Positions 1 to 8,450 of a DNA stretch of 33,282 bases are shown here, one piece after another. Within the stretch, counting starts at the first letter, position 1. Each line of letters opens with the position of its first letter. Made by a program: the position numbers and the translations under genes. The notes beneath the pieces were generated by a model. The model made no database searches, was not told where the DNA came from, and saw only the letters and a program-made list of their open reading frames with translations. The DNA comes from Kiritimatiellia bacterium (GTDB lineage: Bacteria; Verrucomicrobiota; Kiritimatiellia; RFP12; UBA1067). Where the stretch lies: positions 15,884-49,165 of the forward strand of contig JAQUEX010000002.1 of the NCBI GenBank assembly GCA_028684935.1, written 5' to 3'.

Positions 1-3
1 GGG

Positions 4-65
4 CGGCAGCTTTTGATCAGAGAGGGGTTGCTGCCAAAACCACCTTCAACTTGCTTTTCAGCAAC
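4..65. repeat. Two mutually exclusive inverted repeats at the left edge
   Basis: GGCAGC at 4-9 can pair with GCTGCC at 30-35, and GTTGCTG at 27-33 can pair with CAGCAAC at 59-65. The two stems share bases 30-33, so only one can form at a time. They lie just downstream of the small exported protein gene on the minus strand. No uridine run follows either stem, so a standard intrinsic terminator is not shown. The arms are short and the loops long (20 and 25 bases), so chance is possible. Confidence 0.25.
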
Positions 66-109
66 TCACTTTTTCTCCGCCGCCTTAATATCAGCCATCC
101 GTTTGTCTA

Positions 110-478
110 TCAGTTCATGGCAGTAATATTGACTTTGAGAATTTGATTTATTTGCGGTTCCGTCAGAGTTTTAGATTCTCGACAAAAATATTCTGTAGAC
201 CCTAAAACACTCTTGCCCACTTTGTTGGTATAAAAATAACATCTGCAATGTGGTTCCCCGTTTCGATATTCACCAACCGTTGCAAAGTCGAAGAATGGAA
301 TCCACTTTGGCTCGCCGCATTTCTTAAGTACTTCTTCTTGGGTTTCACCAATGCAAGCCCATGACTGGCAAGGTTGCGGTTCGGTGATGTTGGTTTTGTC
401 TTCCGCAATGCCATTCAGGACTGACAGGCTGGTCATGATCGCCAGCACTAAGATTCTCGCCGTTGATCTCGAGTTCAT
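110..478 (-). CDS. Small exported cysteine-containing protein, DUF2845/BamE-like motif
   Basis: This is a 122-residue protein of unknown function. The chosen ATG at 478 gives a clear signal peptide (MNSRSTARILVLAIMTSL followed by a small-residue region), so it is probably exported to the periplasm. A GTG at 505 in frame would add nine residues and overlap mutY. The mature part has the pattern CIGETQEEVLKKCGEP, which resembles the Gly-x-x-x-x-x-Val...Gly-x-Pro signature of DUF2845 and BamE/SmpA-like small envelope proteins; this likeness is from memory. Five to six cysteines may form disulfides. It starts 13 bases after the mutY stop with no good ribosome-binding site. Its GC content is about 40 percent by partial count, far below its neighbours, which suggests a different origin. 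The end is uncertain: a second frame encodes a plausible alternative tail (see findings). Confidence 0.55.
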   Translation of the reverse strand: MNSRSTARILVLAIMTSLSVLNGIAEDKTNITEPQPCQSWACIGETQEEVLKKCGEPKWIPFFDFATVGEYRNGEPHCRCYFYTNKVGKSVLGSTEYFCRESKTLTEPQINQILKVNITAMN

Positions 479-491
479 TGTAGTGTCTTGG

Positions 492-1550
492 TTAACGGAC
501 TCCACGTTCGCTCCGCATCCCCAACGCGCGGCGCGTCAAGGTCGTGAGCGGCAGGTCGGACGGCACCGCGAACTGAACCGACGAGGGCCGCTCGGCTGAC
601 GTCCCCCGGATGGGCCCGACGGCCTCGAAGAGATGCCAAACCTGCTTGAAATGCGAGAAGGCGTGGGTGAAACGCCCCCGCGCCTCAACGCGCGCGGTGC
701 GCAGCCCGGCCGTCTCGCGCAGCACGCGCGCCGCATCGCGCGCGGTCGGCGCGTCGCCGGACGCGCGGTTCGGCAGCTCCCACAGTCCGCCCAAAAGCCC
801 GCCGGCAGCGCGCTGCGCGAGCAGCACGCGTCCGGCCGCGTCGCGCGCCAGCACCGCCACGGCGGTCCGCGTCGGCACCGCTTGGCGGACCGGGCGCGTC
901 GGCAGTGCGGCTTGCCGCCCCTCGCGGCGCGCCACGCAGCCGCCGCGCAACGGGCACCTGGCGCAACCCGGCGCCTGCGGCGTGCAGAGCACGGCCCCCA
1001 GATCCATCATCGCCTGATTGAAATCGCCGGGACGTCCGGACGCCGCGATGTGCGGCTGTAGCCAGGACGCCAGTCGCGCGCGCGCCGCCGGCTTGCGGAA
1101 GTCGTCATCCCATCCCAGATAGCGCGCAAAGACCCGGATCACATTGCCGTCCACCACCGGTGCCGGCACACCGAAACAGATACTGGCGATCGCTGCGGCG
1201 GTATAGGCCCCCACGCCGGGCAACGCGGCCCAGCCGGCGACAGCGCGCGGCAGCGCGCCCCCCTGTGTCACGATCTGCTGCGCCGCCCGCTGGAGATTGC
1301 GGGCGCGCGTGTAGTAGCCGAGCCCCTCCCACAGCTTGAGCACCTGCTGCTGCTGCGCGGCGGCCAGCGCGGTTACGGTCGGCAAGGCCTGCACGAAGCG
1401 CGCAAAATAACCGCGCACGGTCTCGACCTGCGTCTGCTGCAGCATGATCTCGCTGACCCAGACGGCATACGGATCGGGGTGGTCGCGCCACGGCATCTCG
1501 CGCCGGTTCGCGTCGTACCAGTCCAGCAGGCGGCGGTGGATTGCGGTCAT
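492..1550 (-). CDS. mutY: A/G-specific adenine DNA glycosylase MutY
   Basis: This enzyme removes adenine mispaired with 8-oxoguanine, in cytoplasmic base excision repair. It is 352 residues long, the usual size. From the chosen ATG at 1550 (GGGGTG ribosome-binding site), the catalytic Glu lies in WVSEIMLQQTQVE at about residue 34. The helix-hairpin-helix LPGVGAYTA is at about 110-117 and the catalytic Asp is in VVDGNVIRV at about 134. The four iron-sulfur ligands fit Cys-x6-Cys-x2-Cys-x5-Cys (residues 189, 196, 199, 205). The C-terminal NUDIX-like domain has the FTHAFSHFKQ loop that reads 8-oxoguanine. An in-frame extension upstream to 1637 overlaps glnN and lacks family features, so it was excluded. 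It follows glnN by 13 bases in the same operon, with no evident functional link. Confidence 0.96.
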   Translation of the reverse strand: MTAIHRRLLDWYDANRREMPWRDHPDPYAVWVSEIMLQQTQVETVRGYFARFVQALPTVTALAAAQQQQVLKLWEGLGYYTRARNLQRAAQQIVTQGGALPRAVAGWAALPGVGAYTAAAIASICFGVPAPVVDGNVIRVFARYLGWDDDFRKPAARARLASWLQPHIAASGRPGDFNQAMMDLGAVLCTPQAPGCARCPLRGGCVARREGRQAALPTRPVRQAVPTRTAVAVLARDAAGRVLLAQRAAGGLLGGLWELPNRASGDAPTARDAARVLRETAGLRTARVEARGRFTHAFSHFKQVWHLFEAVGPIRGTSAERPSSVQFAVPSDLPLTTLTRRALGMRSERGVR

Positions 1551-1563
1551 GGCACCCCGCAGG

Positions 1564-3753
1564 CTATCGGATGAACAGCAGTTCTTGATAAGTCGGCAAC
1601 GGCCAGAGCACATCGTCGACCAGCCCCTCCAGCGCATCGGCCAACTCGCGCACGCGTTCCATGGCAGGCACCACCTTCTCGCGCATGTAGCGCGCGTGGC
1701 CGACCTTGCAGGCGTGATGCGCCTCCACCTCGCGTGAGATTTCGGCCAGCAGATTGAGCTCCTCCTGCAGGCTGACCGTCAAGCGGCTGACCTCGGCCAG
1801 CGTCGAGGTGTCGGCTGGCAGCTCAAGCTGGCGCAGTTTCAATACGGTATCGGCCAGGCGGCCCTGCGCCTGGCTCACGGCCGGCAGGACCAGGGTGCGA
1901 CCGATCTCCTGCGTCAGGCGCGCCTCGACCGCGATGTCCTTGATGTAGCGCTCCAGATAAATCTCGTACCGGGCGCGCAGCTCGCGTTCAGTCAGGACCC
2001 CCTGGCGCGTCATGGCTGCGATAGTTTCAGGCGCCACATACTGCGCCAGCGCGTCAACCGCCGAAGGGATGTTTTCCAGACCGCGCCGGACCGCCTCTTC
2101 GTGCCAGGCCGCCGTGTAGTTGTCACCGTTGAACACGACCCGGCTGTGCGCGTCCCACACCTCTTTGACCAACGCCTGCACCGCGGCGCTGAGGCGTCCG
2201 GGATCGCCGTTGACGCGCGTTTCCAATTCCGTGGCCAACGTGTCAAGCGAATCCGCCACGATCGCGTTCAGCACCATGATCGGGCCGGCGACGGACTGGC
2301 TGGAGCCGACGGCGCGGAACTCGAATTTCCCGCCGGTGAAAGCGAAGGGACTGGTGCGGTTGCGGTCGCCCTTCTCGGCCATCAGCAGGGGCAGGCAGTT
2401 TACGCCGAGCGCCAAGGCCTTCTTGCCGTGACGCGGCTCACGCGACGCGCTGGCGGCGACCTGTTCGAACAGCTCGGTCAGGTGCTCACCCAGAAAAACC
2501 GAGATGATCGCCGGCGGCGCCTCGCACGCGCCGAGCCGGTGGTCGTTGCCCGCATGCGCGACCGACGCGCGCAGCAGCGGCCCGTGGAGCGAGACCGCCC
2601 GGATCACGGCCGCACAGAAGACCAGGAAGCGCGCGTTGGCCTCCGGCGTCTCCCCGGGGTTAAGCAGGTTGGCGGTCGGCGTGTTGAGCGACCAGTTGAC
2701 ATGCTTGCCCGACCCGTTCACGCCTTTGAAAGGTTTTTCGTGCAGCAGGCAGACGAGGCCGTGTTTGGCGGCCGTGCGCTGCAGGAGCGACATCACGAGG
2801 TGCTGGTGGTCCGAGGCGATGTTGGCCTGCTCGTAGATCGGCGCGACCTCGAACTGCCCCGGCGCGACCTCGTTGTGGCGCGTTTTGACCGGCACGCCGA
2901 GCCGGGTGAGTTCCCGTTCGCATTCGATCATGTAGGCCAGCACGCGCTCATGGATCGCGCCGTAATACTGGTCCTCCAGCTCCTGGCCTTTGGGCGGCTT
3001 CGCGCCGAACAGCGTGCGGCCCGCGCTGATCAGGTCCGGCCGCAGCAGGAACAGGCGCCGGTCGATCAGAAAATACTCCTGCTCACACCCCGCATTGGCG
3101 TCCACCTTCTGCTCGGGCTCGCCGAACAGTGCCAGGATGCGCCGCGCGTGGCGGTCGACCGCCTGCATCGAACGCAGCAGCGGCGTCTTCTTGTCGAGTG
3201 CATCGCCGGTCGACGCGCAGAACGCGCAGGGGATAAAGAGCGTGCGGCCACCGGCCGCCTCAAGAATGTAGGCGGGGCTCGTCACGTCCCACGCCGTGTA
3301 GCCGCGCGCTTCAAAGGTCGCGCGCAGACCGCCGGAGGGCAGACTGGAGCCGTCGGCCTCGCCGCTGACAAGCTGCTTGGCCGAGAATTTGGCGATGGCG
3401 CCGCCGTGCGCGTCCGGCTCCAGAAAGCTGTCGTGTTTTTCCGCCGTCAAGCCGGTGAGCGGATAAAAGACATGGGCGTAGTGCGTGGCCCCGTTTTCGA
3501 TCGCCCAGTCGCGCATGGCCTCGGCCACCGCGCCCGCAACCGACACATCGAGCCGATCCCCGAGATCGATCGTGCGCCGCACCGTGAGATAAACCGCTTC
3601 CGGCAGGCGCTGCCGCATCACGGCGTCGCTGAAGACACAGCTTCCGAACGCCTGCTGCGCGGCATGGAAGGCATCGGGTTCCGCGCGCGCGAAGCGCGGC
3701 AAGGTGGCGGCGATCGACTGAATGGCGGCGTATCGTGTGTTCATCTCGGTCAA
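1564..3753 (-). CDS. glnN: Glutamine synthetase type III (GlnN)
   Basis: This enzyme makes glutamine from glutamate, ammonia and ATP in the cytoplasm. At 729 residues it has the length of the dodecameric type III family and not the roughly 450-470 residues of types I and II. Signature segments are visible: the ammonium/glutamate site region [19 protein letters not shown] at about 290-308, the ATP-site region [16 protein letters not shown] at about 339-354, and [17 protein letters not shown] at about 406-422. The likely start is TTG at 3753, with GGGAG five bases upstream just after the stop of the preceding gene; an ATG at 3744 is possible but has a poor site. It lies 13 bases downstream of the ArgA-like acetyltransferase gene, whose predicted substrate is glutamate, so the pair points to nitrogen and arginine metabolism. 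Confidence 0.96.
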   Translation of the reverse strand: MTEMNTRYAAIQSIAATLPRFARAEPDAFHAAQQAFGSCVFSDAVMRQRLPEAVYLTVRRTIDLGDRLDVSVAGAVAEAMRDWAIENGATHYAHVFYPLTGLTAEKHDSFLEPDAHGGAIAKFSAKQLVSGEADGSSLPSGGLRATFEARGYTAWDVTSPAYILEAAGGRTLFIPCAFCASTGDALDKKTPLLRSMQAVDRHARRILALFGEPEQKVDANAGCEQEYFLIDRRLFLLRPDLISAGRTLFGAKPPKGQELEDQYYGAIHERVLAYMIECERELTRLGVPVKTRHNEVAPGQFEVAPIYEQANIASDHQHLVMSLLQRTAAKHGLVCLLHEKPFKGVNGSGKHVNWSLNTPTANLLNPGETPEANARFLVFCAAVIRAVSLHGPLLRASVAHAGNDHRLGACEAPPAIISVFLGEHLTELFEQVAASASREPRHGKKALALGVNCLPLLMAEKGDRNRTSPFAFTGGKFEFRAVGSSQSVAGPIMVLNAIVADSLDTLATELETRVNGDPGRLSAAVQALVKEVWDAHSRVVFNGDNYTAAWHEEAVRRGLENIPSAVDALAQYVAPETIAAMTRQGVLTERELRARYEIYLERYIKDIAVEARLTQEIGRTLVLPAVSQAQGRLADTVLKLRQLELPADTSTLAEVSRLTVSLQEELNLLAEISREVEAHHACKVGHARYMREKVVPAMERVRELADALEGLVDDVLWPLPTYQELLFIR

Positions 3754-3766
3754 GCGGTCTCCCGGC

Positions 3767-4327
3767 TCAGGCGCGCTGCGGCTGGCGCAGATCCAGCGCC
3801 ATCGCGATTTCAGGACAGGTGAAGGGGTTGGCGTGTTTGGTGCAGTTGATGCACCCCATGTAAAGTTTATGCATGACCTGGGTCTTGGGAATCACCTTGA
3901 ATCCGAGTGCCTCGAAAAACTTCGGCGCGAAGGTCAGCACGATCGCCTGCGCGGGCTCGAAGCGCCGCACCTCATGCAGGATGCGCGTGACGATCTGCGT
4001 ACCCAGATGCAGGCGGCGATAGGCTTGCGACACCGCGACTGACTGGATCTCAACTGCGGCACGTTCCGGCTCGCCGATCTCCGGCAGAATCTGCCAGGCG
4101 GCGCAGCCGGCTACGCGCCCTTCGATCTCACAAACCACGAACCGGTCGATGTTCTGGATAATATCACCGATCGGCCGCGAGATCAGGTCTTCCTGATGGT
4201 TGCGGATCAACTCGAAAATCTGCACCGCGTCCCGAAGGACGGCGGCCCGGATCAGCGGGGGCGTCTGAGTTTCCATGGATGGCCTATACGATAGCGCGTC
4301 GGGCCGCCCCGCCACAAGCGGAAACAT
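3767..4327 (-). CDS. GNAT acetyltransferase, ArgA-like (probable N-acetylglutamate synthase)
   Basis: This is a single-domain GNAT N-acetyltransferase that probably transfers acetyl from acetyl-CoA to glutamate, the first step of arginine synthesis. The acetyl-CoA pyrophosphate loop is seen as [10 protein letters not shown], after the beta-strand [11 protein letters not shown]. The C-terminus carries a cysteine-rich segment, [16 protein letters not shown], that I associate with short ArgA-type proteins. No amino-acid kinase domain is present, unlike the two-domain E. coli enzyme. The ATG at 4327 has GAGGA overlapping the TGA of the upstream oxidoreductase gene, which suggests translational coupling. 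A second ATG at 4276 (METQTPP...) starts closer to the conserved domain but lacks a ribosome-binding site. Placement beside glutamine synthetase III supports a glutamate-linked role; the exact substrate is inferred. Confidence 0.8.
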   Translation of the reverse strand: MFPLVAGRPDALSYRPSMETQTPPLIRAAVLRDAVQIFELIRNHQEDLISRPIGDIIQNIDRFVVCEIEGRVAGCAAWQILPEIGEPERAAVEIQSVAVSQAYRRLHLGTQIVTRILHEVRRFEPAQAIVLTFAPKFFEALGFKVIPKTQVMHKLYMGCINCTKHANPFTCPEIAMALDLRQPQRA

Positions 4328-4337
4328 GCCCGTGTCC

Positions 4338-5699
4338 TCAAACGTTGTACGACCAAGGCGCGCGGTGCGGCTGCGCCAACATGCCGGAAGCCTCGCTGTC
4401 GCCGGGGAAGGCCTCGGCCTTAGGATCCCAGCGGAGCTTGCGATCCAGTTTCATCGCGATGTTCCCGAGGTGGCAAACCGTTGAAACGCGGTGGCCGATC
4501 TCGACCGACTCGACCGGCGTGCCGCGCGATTTGACGCACTCGATGAAATTGCGGTAGTGATTGACGAACTCGCCGTAAGAGCCGGTGCCGGGGACCGCTT
4601 TGGCGATTTCCGGCGAGGAGACCTCGATCTTACGCCCGTTGGTCTCGATCCACCCTTTGTCGCCTTCGATCCGCACGCCGAACGATTTGGGCGACGTCAC
4701 GCACTCCAGTTCAAGCCCGCCCGCGTAGCGGCAGCCGAAATGGACTTTGGTGGCCGTGTCGAAAAGGTCGCCCTTGAGCGGCCACTCGGCCCCCATGTTC
4801 CACACCTCTTCGGGCCCGGTCTCATCCAGCCCCAGCACCCACATGGCGACGCCGATCGCGTGGTGACCGAAGTTGGTCGTCTGTCCGCCGGAATAATCGC
4901 TCACAAAGCGGAAGCGGTAGAGGCAGCGGTCTTTGTGGTACGGAGCCCTGGGCGCGGGGCCCAGCCACATGTCGTACTCGAACCCGTCCGGCACCGGCAT
5001 CGGCTGCCAGCCGGGGCCCGGCCCCTTAAAGTTGTTTTCCGCGACATAGGTGAGTACGCGGCGCGGCGTGCCGACCACGCCGTCGCGCACGGCCTTGCGG
5101 AACCCCGCGAGGAAGGCGGTCGAGCGCCACTGGCTGCCGGTCTGCAGCACGCGCTTGCGGGCGCGCACCGCCTTCACCATCTGCTGGCCGTCGCGCACGG
5201 TCAGCCCCAGCGGCTTCTGGCAATAGATGTCTTTGCCCGCCGCCGCGGCCTGGATCGTCTGGACGGCATGCCAGTGGTCCGGCGTGATGACAGCCACCGC
5301 ATCGATGTCACTGCGCGCCAGCAGATCGCGGAAATCGGTATAGGCGGCGCATCCTTTGAACGCGCCGGAGACCGCGCGTTCAGCGTAGGCCTTCTGCACC
5401 ATGTCGCGCACCGGTTCGCGGCCGAGAAACTGCTTGTCGTTCTTGTAGCCGTGACTGGCCCGGTTCACGTCGCAGACCGCCACGACCTGCACATCCGCCA
5501 TCGGCAGCCACTGCTTGAGATCCTGCTCGGCCTGGTTGCCGCAGCCGATGATGCCCAGGGTGATCCGTTTGGACGGCGCATTCACGCCCAGCGTCTGCGC
5601 GCGCACGATCTGCGGACCCAGCGCGACGCCGGCCGCAGCCGCCTTCAAAAACGCGCGGCGCGTGCTTCTCTTGACCGAAACCCTCTCGCTCGTATCCAT
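4338..5699 (-). CDS. Tat-exported Gfo/Idh/MocA family oxidoreductase (copy 1)
   Basis: This is a predicted NAD(P)-dependent sugar or cyclitol oxidoreductase. The ATG at 5699 has AAGGAG seven bases upstream and gives 453 residues. The N-terminus has a twin-arginine signal, STRRAFLKAAAAG, so the folded protein with its cofactor probably goes to the periplasm. The Rossmann motif GIIGCGNQAEQ follows at about residue 50. The usual Glu-Lys-Pro catalytic segment reads CQKPLG, with Gln in place of Glu. It heads a minus-strand operon with the ArgA-like, glnN and mutY genes and is divergent from the XylR-like regulator, with candidate operators in the gap between them. This suggests control by a sugar signal. 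The substrate cannot be told from sequence. It is distinct from copy 2 at 7054-8385. Confidence 0.9.
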   Translation of the reverse strand: MDTSERVSVKRSTRRAFLKAAAAGVALGPQIVRAQTLGVNAPSKRITLGIIGCGNQAEQDLKQWLPMADVQVVAVCDVNRASHGYKNDKQFLGREPVRDMVQKAYAERAVSGAFKGCAAYTDFRDLLARSDIDAVAVITPDHWHAVQTIQAAAAGKDIYCQKPLGLTVRDGQQMVKAVRARKRVLQTGSQWRSTAFLAGFRKAVRDGVVGTPRRVLTYVAENNFKGPGPGWQPMPVPDGFEYDMWLGPAPRAPYHKDRCLYRFRFVSDYSGGQTTNFGHHAIGVAMWVLGLDETGPEEVWNMGAEWPLKGDLFDTATKVHFGCRYAGGLELECVTSPKSFGVRIEGDKGWIETNGRKIEVSSPEIAKAVPGTGSYGEFVNHYRNFIECVKSRGTPVESVEIGHRVSTVCHLGNIAMKLDRKLRWDPKAEAFPGDSEASGMLAQPHRAPWSYNV

Positions 5700-5782
5700 G
5701 TGCGGTCTCCTTGTGAACCGGGCGATCAACACGCCAAGCCTTTCCAGGCTGGACGTCGTTAAAGCGCTGACGGGATGATGTG

Positions 5783-5847
5783 ATGATAAGGCAGGCAGAA
5801 CGGGCGGTCACGTCCAAACAGCGTGCATGTTTCTCATTCAACGTGCA
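5783..5847 (-). promoter_or_regulatory. Candidate promoter and operator for the oxidoreductase operon
   Basis: Two direct copies of CGTGCA lie at 5822-5827 and 5842-5847, 20 bases apart, close to the two-turn spacing typical of AraC-family half-sites. Downstream on the minus strand a possible -10, TATCAT, lies at 5783-5788 with only a poor -35 about 17 bases upstream. This fits a promoter that needs an activator. The obvious candidate is the XylR-like protein encoded next door. All of this is inference from spacing. Confidence 0.3.
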
Positions 5848-5864
5848 AAAAATCGCATCCAGGG

Positions 5865-5893
5865 TTGTCGGCACCGGCGCGCATCTGTAGAAT
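5865..5893 (+). promoter_or_regulatory. Promoter of the XylR-like regulator, probably leaderless
   Basis: TTGTCG at 5865-5870 and TAGAAT at 5888-5893 are separated by 17 bases and match sigma-70 -35 and -10 boxes (four and five of six positions). The six bases CACGGC then lead directly to the ATG at 5900. Transcription would start at or next to the initiation codon, and no Shine-Dalgarno sequence is present, so the mRNA is probably leaderless. Confidence 0.55.
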
Positions 5894-5899
5894 CACGGC

Positions 5900-7057
5900 A
5901 TGAAAAACCCGAATGTTCTGGTTTTGATGGAGTGGTATGACCATCGTCTGCGCGAGGGAATCGGGCGTTATGCGGCAGAAAAGAATTGGTATCTGACGGT
6001 CAACGACGGCTGCCGCCTGCCGCAGGGCTGGTCCGGTGACGGCATCATCACCCTGCTGAACAACCGCGCCGACATGATCCGCTACATCCGCCGGCAGCCG
6101 GTGCCGTGCGTGGACGTGGGCGCGTTCCGCATGGACATCCCGCTGCCCCGCATCTGCGGCGACCACCGCGAGATCGGGATTGTCGCCGCGGATCACTTGA
6201 GCGAACGAGGCTTTCACAGCGCCGCCTACTTCGCCACCGAATACCAGCACCCCCACGCCTTGCGCGGCACCGGCTTTGCGGAGCGTTTCCGGGCGAAGAC
6301 GGGCAACGCGCCGCAGTTTCTGATCTGGGAGCACTGCCGCAGCCGCGACGCCGACAACTGGCAGGCGCAATACCGGTGGTTGAAGCGCGAGTTGAAGGCG
6401 ATGCCCAAACCCCTGGCCGTTTTCTGTTACTGCGATTACGATGCGGCGAAAATCGAGTCGGTCTGCCTCGAGGCAGGATTTGCCGTTCCGGACGACATCG
6501 CCATCCTCGGCGTCGACAATGACGCGCTGGTGTGCGAGAACATCCGCGTGCCGCTCTCGAGCGTGCGCCACGACCTGATCCGCGTGGGGTACGAAGGCGC
6601 CGCGCTGTTGAACCGGCTGATGGCCGGTCAACCGCCGCCCAAGGCGCCGGGGCTGATTCCGCCGCGCGGGATCGAACTGCGGGCCAGCACCGACAGCCTG
6701 ACACACTCCGATCCGCTCGTTCGAGCCATGCTGCAGTTCTTCCGCGACAATCTGCACCGCAGCATCGGGGTCGACGACGTAGCCGCAGCGCTCGGCCAGA
6801 CGCGCCACAAGCTGGAAGAGCATGTGGACCGTGTGCTGGGACAAACCGTCTACGCCACGCTCATGCGCCTGCGCCTGTATGAGGTCAAGCGGCGTCTGAC
6901 ACTGACCGACCAGCCGGTCAAGGAGATCGCCGAGGCAACTGGCTTCTGCCACGCGCAACACCTGAACAACGCCTTCCGGCGCTTCGAGCGCTGCACGCCC
7001 ACCGCCTTCCGCAAGCGCGAACGGCAGCAGTGCGCAGCGCATGCCGAAGACGCTTAA
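5900..7057 (+). CDS. XylR-like transcriptional regulator (sugar-binding domain plus AraC HTH)
   Basis: This 385-residue DNA-binding regulator probably senses a sugar. Residues 1-265 or so resemble the LacI/PBP1-like ligand-binding domain of XylR proteins, with MEWYDHRLREGIGRYA near the start and DDIAILGVDNDALVCE near 210-225. The C-terminal 95 residues form an AraC-type double helix-turn-helix, with the second helix pair around VKEIAEATGFCHAQHLNNAFRRF. The start ATG at 5900 has no ribosome-binding site but lies six bases after a good -10 box. The gene sits between two Tat-type Gfo/Idh/MocA oxidoreductase genes, diverging from one and meeting the other tail to tail, and it likely controls one or both. 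Its stop codon overlaps that of the convergent gene within the sequence TTAA at 7054-7057. The inducer is unknown. Confidence 0.92.
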   Translation: MKNPNVLVLMEWYDHRLREGIGRYAAEKNWYLTVNDGCRLPQGWSGDGIITLLNNRADMIRYIRRQPVPCVDVGAFRMDIPLPRICGDHREIGIVAADHLSERGFHSAAYFATEYQHPHALRGTGFAERFRAKTGNAPQFLIWEHCRSRDADNWQAQYRWLKRELKAMPKPLAVFCYCDYDAAKIESVCLEAGFAVPDDIAILGVDNDALVCENIRVPLSSVRHDLIRVGYEGAALLNRLMAGQPPPKAPGLIPPRGIELRASTDSLTHSDPLVRAMLQFFRDNLHRSIGVDDVAAALGQTRHKLEEHVDRVLGQTVYATLMRLRLYEVKRRLTLTDQPVKEIAEATGFCHAQHLNNAFRRFERCTPTAFRKRERQQCAAHAEDA

Positions 7058-8385
7058 ACGCGCATCTCCCAGCCCTTTTCATACTCGCGCGCCCAGAGTT
7101 CGGCACCGGGACTGCCAGCCGCCAGGCGGCCGGTTTCCGGATTGACCTTGACCGTTTCGCCGGTTCGCTGCGCGATGTTGGCGAGGTGCGTCAGCAGGGT
7201 GCTCGCATGCGCGACCGCCGCCGGCGAGGGCGTCGCCGGATTTTTCTCGCGGATGCAGGTCACGAAGTTCGAGAGATGCGCCGCGTCAAGCCCTTGGGTC
7301 GGGTCAGTCCGGTTGGTGGCGTCGCCCACGACATCCTTGGCGGTCCACTTTTTGAGTTCTTTGCCGCCCGCGTCAAAAAGCGTGCAGATGTTATTCGGCG
7401 TGAAGAGCACCGCGCCCTTCAGTCCGTAAATCATGCACCCCGTGCTGGCGCCCTCGTACGGCCGTGCCCTGACCGACGAGAGCCCCTCCCACGTCATGAA
7501 GACGTTGCCGGGGAACTCAAAGGTCGAGGCCTGCGTGTCAAACCACTCCCAGTCGTCGCCTTCATGGAAGAGCCGTCCACCCCCGCTGGTGACCCGCGTG
7601 GGGAAGGTGACATTCAGCGCCCAGCGCGCGACATCCACATAGTGCGTGGCGTTGTTACCGCACTCGCCGGTGCCCCAGTGATGGAACCAGTGCCACGTAT
7701 AATGCACCACATTGTCCTGATACGCGCGGCGCGGTGCCGGGCCCTGCCACAGATCCCAATCCAGCCACTCCGGCGCAGCAACCTTGTTGCCTTTGCCGAT
7801 CGGCCCGCGCTGCGTCGCATACCAGCAGCGCGCGAAGCGCGGCGTGCCGATCAGGCCGTCGTGAATCTCCTTGATCACCTGCCGGTACACCGTGGACGAA
7901 CGGCGCTGGCTGCCCATCTGAAAAACCGCGCGGTGCTTGGAGGCCGCCTCGACCAGCATCTCGCCTTCACGGGCGTTAAACGACACCGGCTTCTCCACGT
8001 AGATCGCCTTGCCCGCCTGCATCGCCATCAGCGCGGCCGGGGCATGCCAATGGTCCGGCGCGGCGCACACGACCGCATCCACGCTCTTGTCTTCCAGCAC
8101 CCGCCGCAGGTCTTTCTCTTTCTTGGGCGTTTTTTGCGTCCGCTTAAGCACCTCGGCCGCCGCCTCGTCGCGCGCACGCGCGTCCACGTCGCACACCGTC
8201 GCGATCTCCACGCCCGGCAGGCCCGACAGCGTCTTCATCAGGCTGAACCCGCGCCCCTTGCCATGGCACCCCATCACCGCCACACGCACCGTGTTGGACG
8301 GCGCGCCCTGGCCAAACGCCCCGGGCGCAATGCCGGCCACCGCCGCACTTCCCAACGCCGCCTTCATGAAATCCCGTCGTTTCAT
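7054..8385 (-). CDS. Tat-exported Gfo/Idh/MocA family oxidoreductase (copy 2)
   Basis: This is a predicted NAD(P)-dependent oxidoreductase acting on a sugar or related polyol. The 443-residue protein begins MKRRDFMKAALGSAAVAG, a twin-arginine signal, at an ATG with a strong GGGAGGG site upstream, so it is probably periplasmic. The Rossmann loop reads AVMGCHGKGRG and the catalytic segment is YVEKPVSF, with the standard Glu-Lys-Pro. The later TGECGNNATHYVDVARWAL segment holds the His and Asp region typical of the family. It follows the phosphoesterase gene by 104 bases; that gap holds palindromes that may be an operator. It converges on the XylR-like gene with overlapping stops. Such Tat-exported copies are abundant in PVC bacteria that degrade polysaccharides; the substrate here is unknown. 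Confidence 0.92.
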   Translation of the reverse strand: MKRRDFMKAALGSAAVAGIAPGAFGQGAPSNTVRVAVMGCHGKGRGFSLMKTLSGLPGVEIATVCDVDARARDEAAAEVLKRTQKTPKKEKDLRRVLEDKSVDAVVCAAPDHWHAPAALMAMQAGKAIYVEKPVSFNAREGEMLVEAASKHRAVFQMGSQRRSSTVYRQVIKEIHDGLIGTPRFARCWYATQRGPIGKGNKVAAPEWLDWDLWQGPAPRRAYQDNVVHYTWHWFHHWGTGECGNNATHYVDVARWALNVTFPTRVTSGGGRLFHEGDDWEWFDTQASTFEFPGNVFMTWEGLSSVRARPYEGASTGCMIYGLKGAVLFTPNNICTLFDAGGKELKKWTAKDVVGDATNRTDPTQGLDAAHLSNFVTCIREKNPATPSPAAVAHASTLLTHLANIAQRTGETVKVNPETGRLAAGSPGAELWAREYEKGWEMRV

Positions 8386-8419
8386 CGTTCCCTCCCGTTT
8401 GCTTTCCTGATTTCAGAAT

Positions 8420-8448
8420 AACGTAGCGCTTCCGGCCTCTTCCAGCAA
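8420..8448 (-). promoter_or_regulatory. Weak candidate promoter before oxidoreductase copy 2
   Basis: On the minus strand TTGCTG (8443-8448) and TACGTT (8420-8425) are 17 bases apart. The -10 match is poor (three of six). It lies directly downstream of the palindromes at 8451-8477, as expected for a promoter helped by an activator. This is low-confidence inference. Confidence 0.25.
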
Positions 8449-8450
8449 TT

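Noticed and set aside
2101-3822. Long open frame on the plus strand, opposite glnN
   Set aside because: It lies fully antisense to a clear glutamine synthetase III, is Arg-rich and low in complexity of motifs, and is explained by high-GC third-position bias.
4491-5762. Plus-strand open frame opposite oxidoreductase copy 1
   Set aside because: No family features and no ribosome-binding site; it mirrors the real gene.
5834-7042. A 402-codon minus-strand open frame opposite the XylR-like gene
   Set aside because: It is a shadow of the regulator gene and would collide with the divergent promoter region.
7030-8421. Plus-strand open frame opposite oxidoreductase copy 2
   Set aside because: A GC-bias shadow covering the whole real gene, with no domain.
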